Assembly (NCBI RefSeq): GCF_033958435.1
Contig: NC_134160.1
Span: forward strand, 9,783,001-9,847,000
Direction: 5' to 3'
From: Carettochelys insculpta
Lineage: Eukaryota; Chordata; Testudines; Carettochelyidae
Length of the DNA: 64,000 nucleotides
A program made the position numbers and the translations under genes. Within the stretch, counting starts at the first letter, position 1. Every line of letters starts with the position of its first letter. Shown one piece after another: positions 12,484 to 23,739 of the stretch. A model generated the notes under the pieces. That model saw only the letters and a program-made list of their open reading frames with translations, was not told where the DNA came from and searched no databases.

Positions 12484-12668
12484 AGCAAGCTCCACATGGA
12501 GGGATTCCGCAGCCTGAAAGAAGGTGAGGCAGTCGAGTTCACCTTCAAGAAGTCCTCCAAAGGCTTGGAGTCCATCCGAGTGACCGGCCCTGGGGGCGTG
12601 TTCTGCATTGGGAGTGAGAGGAGACCAAAGGGGAAGAACCTCCAGAAACGCAGATCCAAAGGAGACAG
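12484..12668 (+). CDS. LIN28A: LIN28A coding exon 3: end of cold-shock domain and basic linker
   Basis: LIN28A is a cytoplasmic and nucleolar RNA-binding protein that binds the pre-let-7 loop, blocks its maturation and regulates mRNA translation in stem cells. This exon starts SKLHMEGFRSLKEGEAVEF and covers the second half of the cold-shock domain (to ...SIRVTGPGG), then the linker ending in a basic run (ERRPKGK..QKRRSKGDR) that corresponds to the nuclear/nucleolar targeting segment. It is bounded by CTCCTAG on the left and AG|GTAAGG on the right and ends in phase 2, which fits exon 4. Near-identity to mammalian LIN28A makes the call safe. The RNP1 and RNP2 motifs belong to exon 2, which is not in the window. 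LIN28B is excluded mainly by the short C-terminus and by synteny. Confidence 0.97.
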
Positions 12669-14578
12669 GTAAGGCCAAGGGCCTGGTCAAAGAGCAGCAT
12701 CTGATCTCCAAGGGCTTTTCCCATCAGCCTAGTCCCTGATCTGAGCCATGGCAGGGAGAGTTTTGGGGTGGTGGGAGGACGCATAGTTAGAAGACTGGTT
12801 TGTGGGCTAATTTTTGATCTGGTAACACAGTCCCCATCCCTCTACTGCCCTCACTCCCCCTGTTTGTATCAGCCCTTAATCTGAAAGACTTTCTCTGGTT
12901 TTAGTCATTCCACGCACCACCTCTTCCTTTTCAAACATGCCCCAATATCTTCTGCGTCTTTTCGGGCCCATGCCACAGTTCTGGAGTTTATCCAAGACCT
13001 AAAGGCATCCTCTTCAGCATGGAAAGTTTCCCTGTTGGAGAAGGGTGGGTGGTTGACACTTTGCTTCTGAGACGATCACCAAGGTAAACGTGATCCTGGT
13101 TCTCGCCTGGTGACGACAAGAGGAGACCACCAGTTCAGCTTCTCCAGACATCTCATACGGGTTTCTGCTGTAACCCTATGAGGGGAACTGTACAGGACAG
13201 AATTGTTAACGGAGCTGGACATTACTGGTATTAAGGGGCAAATGAAAGGGAGCTGAGCCAGGGAAACCCCATCTGGCTGCTGGGCCTTTGGGACACAGCT
13301 GGGAAGACATGAGACTGAATATCACAGAGCCACTGGGAACAGAAGGGTTCTTGCCACAGGGCTCCTGGGGGTAGAAGGGGCAGTGGCCCTTCCTCTGAAA
13401 GATGCTTCCTTCAGCTTTTAATGAGTGTCAGATGCAGATTTCTGGGGAAAGGGCAGAAAACCAGAAGTGAAAGGCCAGAGGTCAAAAACACCCAGGGCTG
13501 AATGGCATGGACCACTGCTCCCTTTCTGTGTGTATGTGCTCAGAATGGAGCCATAGTGCACAGCAAATTGGGGGAGGGAAGGGGTAATTTTCTCCAGTCG
13601 AAAGACTAGTGTTGCGAGATCAGTGACTGTTCAGGAAATGGCTGGCCGGTGGGCTAAAGTCTCCCACAGCAGCCCTGCAGCCCAGAGGCAAGGCCCTTGT
13701 TTGCACTGCTTAGCCTTCCCCTCCCACCCTGAGTTTACAAGGGAGTTCCTCAAATGTTTAATTTCCAGGGGCTTCCCTTCCATCCCAGGCTGGCAGCAGC
13801 GTGATGTGTGGCAGTGCTGCCACCTGGTGAACATTTTGGAGTATATTTCCCAGCTGTAAGAAGCTCTGCCTGTTTGTATCCCTCCATTTCGAATGAGTGG
13901 GTTCTGCAAGGGCCAGGGTGGCCAAACAGTTCTGAAGCAGCTGGCTACTGCTACAGCAAACCAGCCACATTATTCTGAAAATATATTTATTGCTCCAGCC
14001 AACTAGCCGCACAACCGAGCCAAATAGCCACATGTCGCTAATGTGTTAGACACCACAGAGCAAGGGGATTTAAATCCATTTGGGGCATGCCAAATACAAA
14101 CCAAGAGGCTTTTTTGTTTTGTTTGTTCATTTTTCCTTGTCGTTGGTTGCTTGATCATAGAGATGTAGGACTTAAAGTGTGGACCAAAGCCAGGAAAATA
14201 CACTGACGGAAAGCTTGGCCGAATTTCGTTTCCATCTTTTTTATTGTTTCAGTGGACAATCTCAATGTTGATTTGTAAGAATGTTTGTTGAATTTAGATT
14301 TCTAGAGTTGTGCAAAATTAAGGGGCGGGAGTCAGGTAAAACATGACAGGAAAACACTGAGAATCAAAACATTAAAGCTTTGTACCCATTAAAACACAAA
14401 GTGTCACCATCACGTCAAAACACGCAAAATCATCCGTGTGTCTGTGCAGTGAAGTCGAGGTTTGCTGACCATCTAATCTTTCCGAGCCTAACTCAAAGGA
14501 AGGTGAAATGTGATGTATTGTCCATGTGTCCAGGGCACTCTCCTGGGTGGAATCTGAACTAATCGGCTTTGTTCCTCA

Positions 14579-14875
14579 GGGTATGTCTACACTATGGGCA
14601 GATCGGCCCTATCAGGGTAAAACTTCCAGAGTTCAATTTTGTGTGCCTGGCGCAAACACGCAAAATCGAACTATCTGCAGTTGGCAATCATCCCCTGTAC
14701 TGCAGTACAGAAGGCCAGCGGGAGGTTGTGAGGAGTACAGGAGGTATCCCGTTGACCTGCCTCTGTGTGAATGGCCAGGTAAGTCGATTGCTGATAAGTC
14801 GATCCTAGCTGGGCAATTGCCGTAGCTAGAATTGCGCATCTGCAGTTGACTTACCTGCCTCGTGCAGACCAAGCC
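14579..14875. mobile_element. Fold-back DNA element with GTCTACAC end
   Basis: The left end reads GGGTATGTCTACACTATGGG. The interior carries 'aaaatcgaactatctgcagt' and, inverted, 'agaattgcgcatctgcagtt', plus repeated AAGTCGAT motifs. The right end 'gtgcagaccaagcc' is a decayed partner of the left end. There is no transposase. Confidence 0.65.
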
Positions 14876-14877
14876 TC

Positions 14878-14950
14878 AGCCACTAGGTCGCTAATAGAGA
14901 TTTCTCTTTTGGAGTGGGAGGCTGTGAGTTCTACCCCTGTCTTGATGACC
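14878..14950 (+). repeat. Possible tRNA-derived SINE head
   Basis: 'agccactaggtcgctaatag' followed at a tRNA-like distance by 'ggctgtgagttctacccc' resembles A and B boxes of turtle tRNA-derived SINEs. It is short and degenerate, and not a functional tRNA. Confidence 0.35.
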
Positions 14951-15146
14951 ACAAAGTCACCACTGTTTCTTTACCTCGGTAATGGAGAGACTAGTCAGTG
15001 CTGGGAAACCAGCTGCATCTCCCCCATGTGCTGCAGATAATGCTCCAGGCATAAGGGATGAGGCAACTGGAAAAGCTTTAAGCAGCATTCTCAGTTGGAA
15101 TGACCATCCCCTGACGTGCCGATGTCTCTCCTTTTCCTCTTCCTAG

Positions 15147-15360
15147 ATGCTACAACTGTGGTGGGCTGGACCATCATGCCAAAGAATGCAAGCTGCCGCC
15201 ACAGCCAAAGAAATGCCACTTCTGCCAGAGCATCACCCACATGGTTGCCAATTGTCCCATCAAAGCACAGCAATCGCCCAGCTCTCAGGGAAAGCCCGCC
15301 TACTTCCGGGAGGAAGAAGAAATGCACAGCTCGTCCCTTCTTCCTGAAACCAGGGAATGA
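15147..15360 (+). CDS. LIN28A: LIN28A coding exon 4: two CCHC zinc knuckles, C-terminus and stop
   Basis: The exon begins by completing the Arg codon split from exon 3. It encodes CYNCGGLDHHAKEC and CHFCQSITHMVANC, two C-X2-C-X4-H-X4-C zinc knuckles that read the GGAG motif of pre-let-7, then a tail with a glutamate run and stop TGA at 15358-15360. All eight zinc ligands are present. The acceptor is TTCCTAG. The short tail matches LIN28A; LIN28B carries a longer C-terminus. Both known functional domains of the 3' half are intact. Confidence 0.97.
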
Positions 15361-16689
15361 TGGTGGGGGATTGGGGAGGGGGGGGGAATTTCCACCAGGA
15401 TCAAAAGGCTTCAACAGGGGATCAGTCAGCAAAGCGGGAGCAGTGAGCAGTCTTTGCCGTCATGATTTAGGGGGTTCGGCATAAGGAAGGGATGGGAGGG
15501 TAGCAGCTCTAACTATAGGAACAACAGCTTTGTCGCTGGTATCAAGACGGAGTGGGAAGGGCTGTAGGTTAATTACAAAATCTTAGCACAGATCTCTTCC
15601 TCTCCCTCTTTGAGTGGAAAGAATCCTGTTACCCCTCTGCCCAAAAGTGGGAGCTCAAGCAGCCCTATAACCCTGTCCCTAACCACTGCCTCCAGCCGAA
15701 AGCCACATGCTGCTCTAGTTTCTTTCCCTGTGTGGGGGTGATCTTTGCTGTGCTACTTTTAAACAATCCTTCCCCGTAGTGTCTGTGAACCTCTGGGTCA
15801 TTCTGGGTGGAGCAGAGCCAGTCCCTTGCTCCGAGCAGGAGAACAAATTGGTTCTCAATGGCAAGGTAGAAACTAGCGCGCAATCTACTCCTGCTAGGTG
15901 AAGGTGAGGCAAATATATCTTGCCTATAACCAGACCAGGGTTGCTGCTTGCCCAGGAAGAGCCACTGTCCAGTGTTTTGAGGCCTGCCGGGGAAGGTTGG
16001 AGAAGCATGTTCTGCTGGAAGTAAGCTTTAGCTGACCCTGAAATAATTGGGAAGAGCCTCTTTATTTAAGGCATCCCATGTTGGACTGAGGGGTTACTTT
16101 TTAACATTGCTGGAAGCTGGTCCTCTCTGAAGGTCCTTCATCTCCTCCTCTCCCAGTTTGTGGGGGAGAGAGTTCAGGAGGGAAGCTGAGCTTTCTGTTT
16201 CCCCAAACTAGCATGGAAAGGCCTTTTCCTAGAGACTAGTCCTGGGCCTTCTCGAATTTCTCCTCTGGCCTCAGACCTCGGCTGCTCACATTTCACTGGA
16301 CTCAGGGCTTCTTTAATTGAAGGCCATTGCAATGCTGATCTTTTTTATTAAAAGAAGCCTGACTATATCAGCTGGCCCCATTGGAAAGAAACCATGGAGA
16401 CCTCAAACCTGGAACAAATGGGGGAGATGCAAAACTTAGGGAAGGAAACTCTGCAGCCTGGTCATAATCTGCTGTCACTCGTGATCTGCTACTGGTTCTC
16501 CTGAATGCATGCTGGCACACATGACCTGGCAGTGTCCCAGGGGCAGGAGACATGGAAGCATGTTTCTTGGTCTAGATCATGATGGGTCCTCATTGCTGAT
16601 GGGCTGCAATGCAGAGTCCAACAGAGGAAGAAGCCATATTTTTCCCCACCCACTGTATTTAAAGTCATCACAGCAGAGAACACCTAGGA

Positions 16690-16800
16690 TGGAATGTATT
16701 TCATGTATCTATAGGGCTGCTCAAGAGCACAGTGAAATCAGTGGGGTTCTTCCCATTGACTTCAATGGACTTTGGATCAGACCTATGTTGTATACAATTT
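16690..16800 (+). repeat. Ancient repeat piece ('attgacttcaatggactttggatc')
   Basis: The phrase CATTGACTTCAATGGACTTT followed by GGATCAGACC is widespread in sauropsid genomes. I recognise it as a dispersed repeat but cannot name its class. Confidence 0.4.
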
Positions 16801-17015
16801 GCTTTTGCTTCCTCCCTTTATTAGGGTCAATCCTCCAGTCCATATACATCTGTAATGCCCTATTTTGAGCATAAGGACTGCAGGCTCGGTCCTTTCCTTC
16901 CCAATAGGAACAGGGTGACCTTCTGTCAGTTAAAAGCTGCTGCCTTCTCTCCCTACTTTGGTCTTCCCCCACTGCCCTATTCTGCCTTTATTTATTTGTT
17001 CCCGTGGACAGCTGC

Positions 17016-17030
17016 CCTTGCAATGCAAGG
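17016..17030. repeat. 15-nt perfect inverted repeat CCTTGCAATGCAAGG in LIN28A 3'UTR
   Basis: CCTTGCA and TGCAAGG are exact complements around a single A. The centre also reads CAATGCA, a possible miR-33 seed match. It may be chance, and the one-base loop is too tight for a stable RNA hairpin without opening several pairs. Confidence 0.4.
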
Positions 17031-17232
17031 CCCCCCCATCCGTACTGAAGCCGACGTGATGTGAAACCTGCACTAAGACGTGCGCGTATGACGTATCTTT
17101 GGGTTTATTTGTCGTCTTTGTTTTTTTTTAAATATAAATATTCTGTTTTTTGTATTTTTGTATATTTTAATCTTAAAGAGAGAGAGAGAGAGGACATAAC
17201 TACTGCAACTTCTTCTCAGGTATTTGAGCAAT

Positions 17233-17240
17233 CTCAGGGA
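17233..17240 (+). promoter_or_regulatory. miR-125 seed match CTCAGGGA in LIN28A 3'UTR
   Basis: CTCAGGGA pairs with bases 2-8 of miR-125/lin-4 and has an A opposite base 1. Repression of lin-28 genes by lin-4/miR-125 is established from nematodes to mammals. It lies about 100 bases before a let-7 site, a plausible combined control region. Confidence 0.75.
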
Positions 17241-17336
17241 TGGACAGCCTCCTCTGCAGCTCCAATGCTGGCCAGAGTGGAATGTTGTTTTTTGGGTTTT
17301 TTGGACAGAACTAAGTTTGTATTTTAAACTGTAAGT

Positions 17337-17344
17337 CTACCTCA
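17337..17344 (+). promoter_or_regulatory. let-7 8-mer seed match CTACCTCA, proximal, in LIN28A 3'UTR
   Basis: This is a full 8-mer match to the let-7 seed. LIN28A blocks let-7 maturation and let-7 represses LIN28A, giving the known double-negative loop. The site sits in a U-rich part of the 3'UTR next to the miR-125 site. Confidence 0.8.
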
Positions 17345-18657
17345 CTGGATGGTCGTCAGGTGGACTAATTATTTTTAAAACTATATTTCTAATAAGTTCT
17401 TCCCCCACCCCCACTGTATTTACATGGGTCTTTCTGGGTCTGTGAGTGGGTAAAGAGAAATCAGTCAATGTTGCAGAGGAGGGTACACCCACCTGTGCCT
17501 GTGTTTTGGTACCAAGCTCCAAATTCTCTCCCAGCCTGGCCATCTTCCCTTCTCCCCTGCCCACCTGTCCATTTGCAGTTCTGCCCGCCAGCACTGACTG
17601 CTCACATTCCTGCACCCCGGTCTGTGCTCCAGTCCAGTTTTGAATGACTACCACCACTCATCATTCTTACTCACAGAAAACCAGCCCCTCTGCTGGTGAC
17701 CTTGTACTGTAGACACTGGGGTGGTAGGGATGCCTAGTGACCTAGCTCAGTGCCGAGCTTTAGATCAGCAATATAGGGCAATGACTGATTGGATGTTACT
17801 CCAGCATTGGAAGTTGGTGGCGGGGACTTAATCTGGATAGGGGGCATAAGGAAGCTGCTGGCCTTGCACCTTCCACTTTCAGTGCCTATCTTAAGATCAG
17901 AAATGGACAACAATGTGAATCCCTTCTTTAAAAACTCCCTTTTCTCTGCCGAGCTATGAAATGCTAGCTGTGAGGGCCTCTCCTCCCCAGCCTGTTTGGA
18001 TGTCTGGGAAACCTGTAGTATAACCAGAATAAAGGTTACAGTCCCAACAGTCCCCAGGAGAAGGCCCTTCTGCTCCAACCATCTCTACCTAATACTTACA
18101 AGCTTTGATTCCAGCACCTCTTGGGGGACATGAATGGAGCTGCATACATAATATGCATGGCAAGAGTTCCCAAAGCCAGCCCTATCACCCAAACTTCTAG
18201 CAGATTCAGGTACAATCACTCTCCTTTTCTTTGCCCCCTTGCTTCACTCCCCACCACCATTTCTCCCCAGCTCCTTCTGCTTTCCTAAAATGCTAGCCAG
18301 CAAATTGCTGGGTGGGACTATGGAGTCTTGTTCTCAAGCCATGAGCTGTGATGCTCATCTGTGCTCTGAAGCCACAAGGTCTGGCTGTACCGCCCTGCCT
18401 TGCCTAGGTACCGGCTAATTCTGACGTGGTGGTATGTTTCAGTGTGTGTGCAGTTTCCACTCATAAGTTTTAGGTAGTACTAGAATAGAGTTAGATCAGG
18501 GCAGGAAATGGAGAGAGAGAGATATTTTTAACCTTCCAAACAGGAACCAGGTGCAAATTAGGGGGAATCATAATCACTGCTTGAGATTCACCCCCTCCAG
18601 TGCTTCTCTCTGCTGTTGGGATATGACGTTAGAGAGCAGAAATGCTTAAAACAATTG

Positions 18658-19413
18658 GGCCGTGTCTACACTAGCCCATATCTTCGAAATGGCCATTTAG
18701 AAGATTACCAATGAGGCACTGAAATGCATATTCAGCACCTCATTAGCATGCTGCCAGCTGTGGCTCTTCGAAATCTCCGCTTTTCGCTGCCACGCGGCTC
18801 ATCCAAACAGGAGTCCTTTTCAAAAGGACCCTGCCAACTTTGAAATCCCCTTATTCCTGTGAGCAGATAGGAACATAAGAACATAAGAATGGCCATACTG
18901 GGTCAGACCAAAGGTCCATCAAGCCCAGCATCCCATCTGCCGACGGTGGCCAATGCCAGGTGCCCCAGAGAAGGAGAACAGAAGACAATGATCAAGTGAT
19001 TTCTCCTGCCATCCATCTCCTGCCCTTGTTATGAAGGCTGGGGCACCATACTTTATCCCTGGCTAATAGCCATTTATGGACCTAACCTGCAAAAATTTAT
19101 CAAGCTCTTTTTTAAACCCTAATAGAGTCCTGGCCTTCACAGCCTCCTCGGGCAAGGAGTTCCACAGGTTGACTGTGCGCTGTGTGAAGAAAAATTTCCT
19201 TTTATTAGTTTTGAATAAGGGGATTTCAAAGTTGGCGGGGTCTTTTCAAAAAGGAGCCCCATCTGGACAAGCCGCATGGCAGCGAAAAGCGGCAATTTCA
19301 AAGAGCTGCGGCCAGCAGCATGCTAATGAGGCGCTGAATATGCATTTCAGTGCCTCATTAGTAATCTTCGAAACGGCCATTTCAAAGATTTGGGCTAGTG
19401 TAGACACGTAGCC
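18658..19413. mobile_element. TTCGAA-type fold-back MITE interrupted by CR1
   Basis: The left end GGGCCGTGTCTACACTAGCC faces the right end GGCTAGTGTAGACACGTAGCC. The arms continue with 'cttcgaaatggccatt', 'cctcattagcatgctg' and 'cgctgccacgcggc' and their complements. A CR1 3' fragment on the minus strand splits it near 18871-19210. The same family occurs uninterrupted at 35188-35587. It lies within the LIN28A 3'UTR, between two let-7 sites. Confidence 0.85.
18871..19210 (-). mobile_element. CR1 LINE 3' fragment inserted in the MITE
   Basis: On the minus strand it reads 'cagtcaacctgtggaactcc', 'ggctgtgaaggccagg', 'ggacctttggtctgaccc' and ends in tandem TTCTTATG units, the usual CR1 3' structure with an octamer tail at 18871. 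On both sides the host MITE resumes (left '..ccccttattcc', right 'gaataagggg..'). Confidence 0.85.
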
Positions 19414-19836
19414 TTGGAGTGAAACACTCACCTCTTGGAATTCTGAGAGTTACCATTGTAGGGGCCGACCCTGCTCCTATTGAAGCTTATGACAAAACTT
19501 CCCTTTCAGCTTCTATGGCATAAATAAAAAAACGGTTAGGAAGCACTGGGATTGCTAAAGCAGTGTGAAAAGTAACTAGCCTGGTCAGCAAATTTACTCG
19601 CCTGTCGTTAGCCAGTCAGCAAGGCTCCTTATTGCACACAGTTAGAACTCTGGTACCTTATATCTGCCTAGATGAGACGCCACAGTCTCTGATGTTGCCT
19701 GTAGCTAGGCTGGGTAGGTGGAGAGAACTTCTTAAGCTGGCTTTCTGCCCTGCTGCAGTAGTAGGTGTGGTGATGGTCCTTTTGAGGGTGAAAAAAGGAA
19801 TTTTGTTTTTTAAATAGCGGTGGGATCTCTACAAAT

Positions 19837-19844
19837 CTACCTCA
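19837..19844 (+). promoter_or_regulatory. let-7 8-mer seed match CTACCTCA, distal, in LIN28A 3'UTR
   Basis: This is a second full 8-mer let-7 match, about 2.5 kb downstream of the first; part of that distance is the inserted MITE. Whether it is conserved in other species could not be tested here. Confidence 0.65.
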
Positions 19845-20130
19845 GAATAACTTCTCTGTCTGAACGGGGTAAATGCAATAGAATGCATTGGATTGTGCAT
19901 GTCTAACCCTGTGTTCGGTTCCCCTGTGGACACCAAAGCGGGAACTGTCGACCATCCTTTGGCAACTTAAGGGTGCCAATGGGTAAATGCTGCCCTTTCT
20001 AATTTTGTATCAGTCTCGAAGAATCATGTAGAACTTCCAAGTAAACAGTTTGGTGATTTTGCTAGGCACCTAGTATGTGTAAATATCTATGTAAATCTCT
20101 CCACTTCCTTTCAATATTCTCCTTGATTAT

Positions 20131-20138
20131 TGTTTACA
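20131..20138 (+). promoter_or_regulatory. miR-30 seed match TGTTTACA in LIN28A 3'UTR
   Basis: TGTTTACA is an 8-mer match to the miR-30 seed, a family reported to repress LIN28A in mammals. It lies in an A/T-rich stretch before the final polyadenylation signal. Confidence 0.6.
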
Positions 20139-21026
20139 AACCTTAAAAAAAAAAAGAAAGGAAAAAAACAGCCAAAGCATTGAATGGGTTTTTGGACCAG
20201 GGAGATGAAATCCTTGCTGTGTGCATCATAAAACTCACAGACTTTCCACAATCAGAATAACTTGCCTTCCTAAAACATAGTGATTGATTTGTAAGGGGAA
20301 GCTATGCTACAGATGACGGAATTTTAAAATATTCAATTGCATCTTCTCCTTTTTGTCTGTGGTTGTCAGTGTCCTTTCCTATGTACATTACAATACTCTA
20401 GGTACCTCCATCTAATCTCTGTTGTGGCTCTTTCCATTCCTTGATGATGATCTTGCAGATAAATTGCTGCAAGAGGCTTAGTTTTCATCACCTCCTCTGC
20501 TCGCACATAGTTTGCCGGCAATGGACATTATGCATTATGGGACGGCAGGTAAATGATACCAGGCTCTCTCTGAGCTAGCAGCTATCCCAGATCTGCCCTG
20601 TCCACTAATCATCTTTCTTATAAAAGATCAAAGTGTCAGTCCTATCCAAAAATACAGGAGCATTTGATTGTTAGGGCGATAAAATATCCCTCAAGGGATG
20701 ATTCTCTCCTGGTTCAAAAACCTGGAATCACGCGGCCACGAGATTGTCTACTGTCAGACGGAAGAATGTAACTCCATGTTTACTGCTAGCAACCAAAGCT
20801 TCTTTGTGTCAAACTCTTGAATTTTTATGAAATGGGAAATGTGTGGTGGGAGGGTGGGGGTAAGAGGGTACAATTTTGGGGCTTGTCTGAGATGCAGGAT
20901 TGTGCTTTCTGGAGAGCCAATTTTCTGCTGAAATGTTTGCAGTGAGATCAAAAATGCCATCACTGCATTTTTTCCTCCTTTTCATTTTTGTATCAACCAT
21001 GAAAAATGTTTGACTTCTTTCTGCAA

Positions 21027-21032
21027 AATAAA
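21027..21032 (+). terminator. Probable LIN28A polyadenylation signal AATAAA
   Basis: A canonical AATAAA within 'gcaaaataaagaatatgaat', followed by a T-rich stretch ('tgcttttcctttcatttacg') from about 21055. It is the best candidate end for LIN28A; other sites are possible. Confidence 0.6.
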
Positions 21033-21050
21033 GAATATGAATAATGGCAC

Positions 21051-23050
21051 CTGGTGCTTTTCCTTTCATTTACGTAGATCTCTTACGTTAAAAAGCATGT
21101 TTCCAAAGGTGTAGACCCTCCCCACATGATAGCTGGTTCTGAGAGTCCAGGAGCCAAGGCCTAGAACTCAGGAATTCTTGGTTCTGTTCAACAGTAACTT
21201 AGTTATTTATTTGGCCCTCATCAATGGCATTTGAGCACTAAAACTACATCTACACAAGAAGAATGAGTTTAAATTGCAGCAAGGGAGGTATAGGGTAGAT
21301 ACTAGGAAAAACTTTGTAACTGCCAGGGTGGTTAAGCAACACAAACAATTGTCTAGGGAAATTAAAAGCAAGTCAGACAAATACCTATCTAGCTGCTGCT
21401 TGGTCCTGCCATGATGCAGGGAGCTGGACTTGATGACCTCTCAAGTTTCCTTCCTGTTCCATTATTCTGTGATTCTATGAATTATGGATCTTACAGCAGC
21501 ACGAGTTTACCCCTGCATCTGTGCCAATGAAACGGGAGAGAAACATCCTGCCAACATTAAAACCATCCCTAACAAGTGCTTTTATTGGTGAAGACCCCTA
21601 AATGATTAAACATTCCAAGGTTCTGTGCTCTGCAAAAAGATTGAGAGGGCTTGGTGGCAGAAGCTAATAAAGAGCAAAAGTCCCATACTGGTTTAAGTAA
21701 AGTGAGCAAATGTGCCTGCAGATATAAACCTCACAGGCAGAGCGATCAGAAGCCAGTAAAATTTTTCTGAGCCATACTACTAGCGAACTGGAGGATACCA
21801 CTGCGCATGGAAAAAACTTAAGGTCCCTCTCCATCAAACTCCATATACAAGCTCTTCCATTGGTAGCATGCACAGTTAGAGAAACTCAGATTGTCACCCT
21901 ATGGAACACAGGAGGAAGTTCCTCCGGTAAGAAAAGCAGTTCTCTTATGCCTCTTTGTGCAAAGAAAGCTCATCTGTCAGAACCTACTGTGCAGAAGGGC
22001 TCTTGGCCTGGTCCACTGGAAGCAGCTGCTGCTTATACACAACACCTAGCTTCCCAATGAGTACCTTCTAGCAGCAAACATTTTGGGCTCTGACCCAACA
22101 TTTCTTGCTCTCTCCCTCAAAAGCATAAAACCCCAACAGGCTGTACCCTTTGTTACCCCTGCTCTCTTTTCTCCCATTCCAGCCTGTCCAAGCCCCCACC
22201 CCTTCATCGGCTTCCTCTCTATTATCAGATTTAAGCTGCTAGCCCCTATCTTCCTGTTCCTCAGAATGTTTCACAGTTAACCCTCTCACTCCATAATTGA
22301 GTTCTACTAATAAACTTAATTTCTAATGGCTGTTACCACATCATTTTTTCAACCATTTTTTTTCCTGCTCAATGGCAGGTGGAGCATCAGGTTGCTACTT
22401 GTTTCATTCAGAGCTGGAGGCAAACAATGAAAGGAGCTACCTCATGCAGCGAGAAGCAAAATAATGTGAATAGCCAGTGCTGACAAAAGTACAGTGCATG
22501 TGAAAAAGGCGTTATCTGCGTCTGTGTGGCTGTGACCAAAAACCTCTAACAGTCCAATCTTGTTTTAAAATATTGCCTGATATGCAATTTGCAACAGCAG
22601 CTACTTGGTGCAGTGCCTGACAACGTTGGCATAGGCACAGTTTGACTTTGGTATTTGAGAGAGGCAGCTCTAGCCAGGCCAATGGAGCTGTGAGTGGAGG
22701 GGGCAAATTTTGCACCTCTAAGGATTGCAGTTTGAAGGGGCAACATTCCCCTGTCCCCACAAACTACACCCATGGAGGATAGGCTGGAAATGACAGGACT
22801 GTGCTATTTGGCTGCCATGGGCAGGATTCTGAGGGACTAGTATGACACTTGTATGTAACAGCCAGGCTTCTGAGGAATGAGAGAAATGGGACTGTGCCTT
22901 GGTGCCTGTAGACAGCCCACTCCACCCCAGCCCAGTCCAGTGGGCCTTGCTGTTACATTAACAAGGTGTGAGCTGCCCTTGGGCACTGTGCCAGTTTGGG
23001 GTTGGTACCAATTGCATCCCTCCACAGCACCCCTCATATCTGTTTAGAAG
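21051..23050. other. LIN28A-DHDDS intergenic sequence
   Basis: Apart from the CR1 piece at 21255-21480, I see no gene, RNA or clear repeat boundary here. Confidence 0.6.
21255..21480 (+). mobile_element. CR1 LINE 3' fragment
   Basis: It contains 'gcagcaagggaggtataggg', 'ctgccagggtggttaagcaa', 'gctggacttgatgacctctc' and ends with 'tctgtgattctatga' octamers. The order and tail are diagnostic for CR1. Confidence 0.88.
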
Positions 23051-23054
23051 TACC

Positions 23055-23720
23055 TTTTCTTCAGAGCCTTGCCAAATTCACAGTCCATTTTGGTCAATGT
23101 CCTGGTCATAGGATTTTAAAATCTCATGATTTCAGCTACTTGTATTTAAATTTTAAATCATGAGGGTGTAATTTCATGGATCCTGACACAAAAAGCAGTT
23201 ATGCGTGTGTGGGAAGGAGTTGCAAAAGTATTGTAGGGAGTGTTGCTGTATTGCTACCCTTACATCTTTGCTCCTGCTGGTGATGCCACCTTCAGAGCTG
23301 GGCAGCTGGAGAGTGGCAGCTACTGGTTGGGATCCTGGCTCTGAAGGCAGAACTGCTGCCCACTGCGACACAGAAGGATGGCACAGTATGGTTCTGCCAT
23401 CTTTACTTCTGCCCTGCTGGCTGCAGTGGGGTCCTCAGCCATTGCCACCCTTACCTCCAAGCTGCTGCTGGCAGGGGGCTGCCTTCAGAGCCGGGTGTCT
23501 CGCACACAGCCACCACTGCAATCAGCACACACATAACAGTGGCTATATTACAGCCCCCACAAATAATGGCGCCGCCCCGCGGTGCACCTCCCTTTTGGGT
23601 CAGGATCCCCCCCCCTTGAAAATCACTGGGCTCCCCCAGTGCCATCTGGGCAGTCTAAGAAAAACACACAACGGACCAGATTTCAGGAGTGAGGGGACCA
23701 GATTTCACGGTCCGTGACAC
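23055..23720. repeat. Dispersed repeat ending in 'gatttcacggtccgtgacac', upstream of DHDDS
   Basis: It starts 'ccaaattcacagtccatttt' with 'aggattttaaaatctcatga', continues through a GC-rich core with opposed 'gagctgggcagctgg' and 'ggctctgaaggcag' blocks, and ends 'cagatttcacggtccgtgac'. A related piece is visible at 29165-29480 in DHDDS intron 4. The family is common in turtles, and I do not know its formal name. It ends just before the DHDDS CpG island. Confidence 0.55.
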
Positions 23721-23739
23721 TCCTCTCCAGGCTGTGAAT

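Larger units (their letters stand above)
12669..15146 (+). other. LIN28A: LIN28A intron 3
   Basis: The intron runs from GTAAGG to TTCCTAG. It contains a remnant starting like a hAT end (CAGGGTGGCCAAAC at 13913) and a fold-back element at 14579-14875. I see nothing else of note in 12700-13900. Confidence 0.93.
15361..21050 (+). other. LIN28A: LIN28A 3' untranslated region
   Basis: The UTR is long, as in mammals, and is stretched further by a transposon insertion at 18658-19413. It carries miRNA seed matches expected for LIN28A (miR-125 at 17233, let-7 at 17337 and 19837, miR-30 at 20131), a U-rich block and GA repeat near 17110-17193, and a strong AATAAA at 21027. No other reading frame in it looks coding. 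The end point is inferred from the polyadenylation signal. Confidence 0.75.

Noticed and set aside
14878..14950. A functional tRNA gene
   Set aside because: Box-like phrases only; no complete cloverleaf, more likely a SINE relic.
23205..23717. 170-codon open frame before DHDDS
   Set aside because: Falls inside a dispersed repeat; low-complexity translation.
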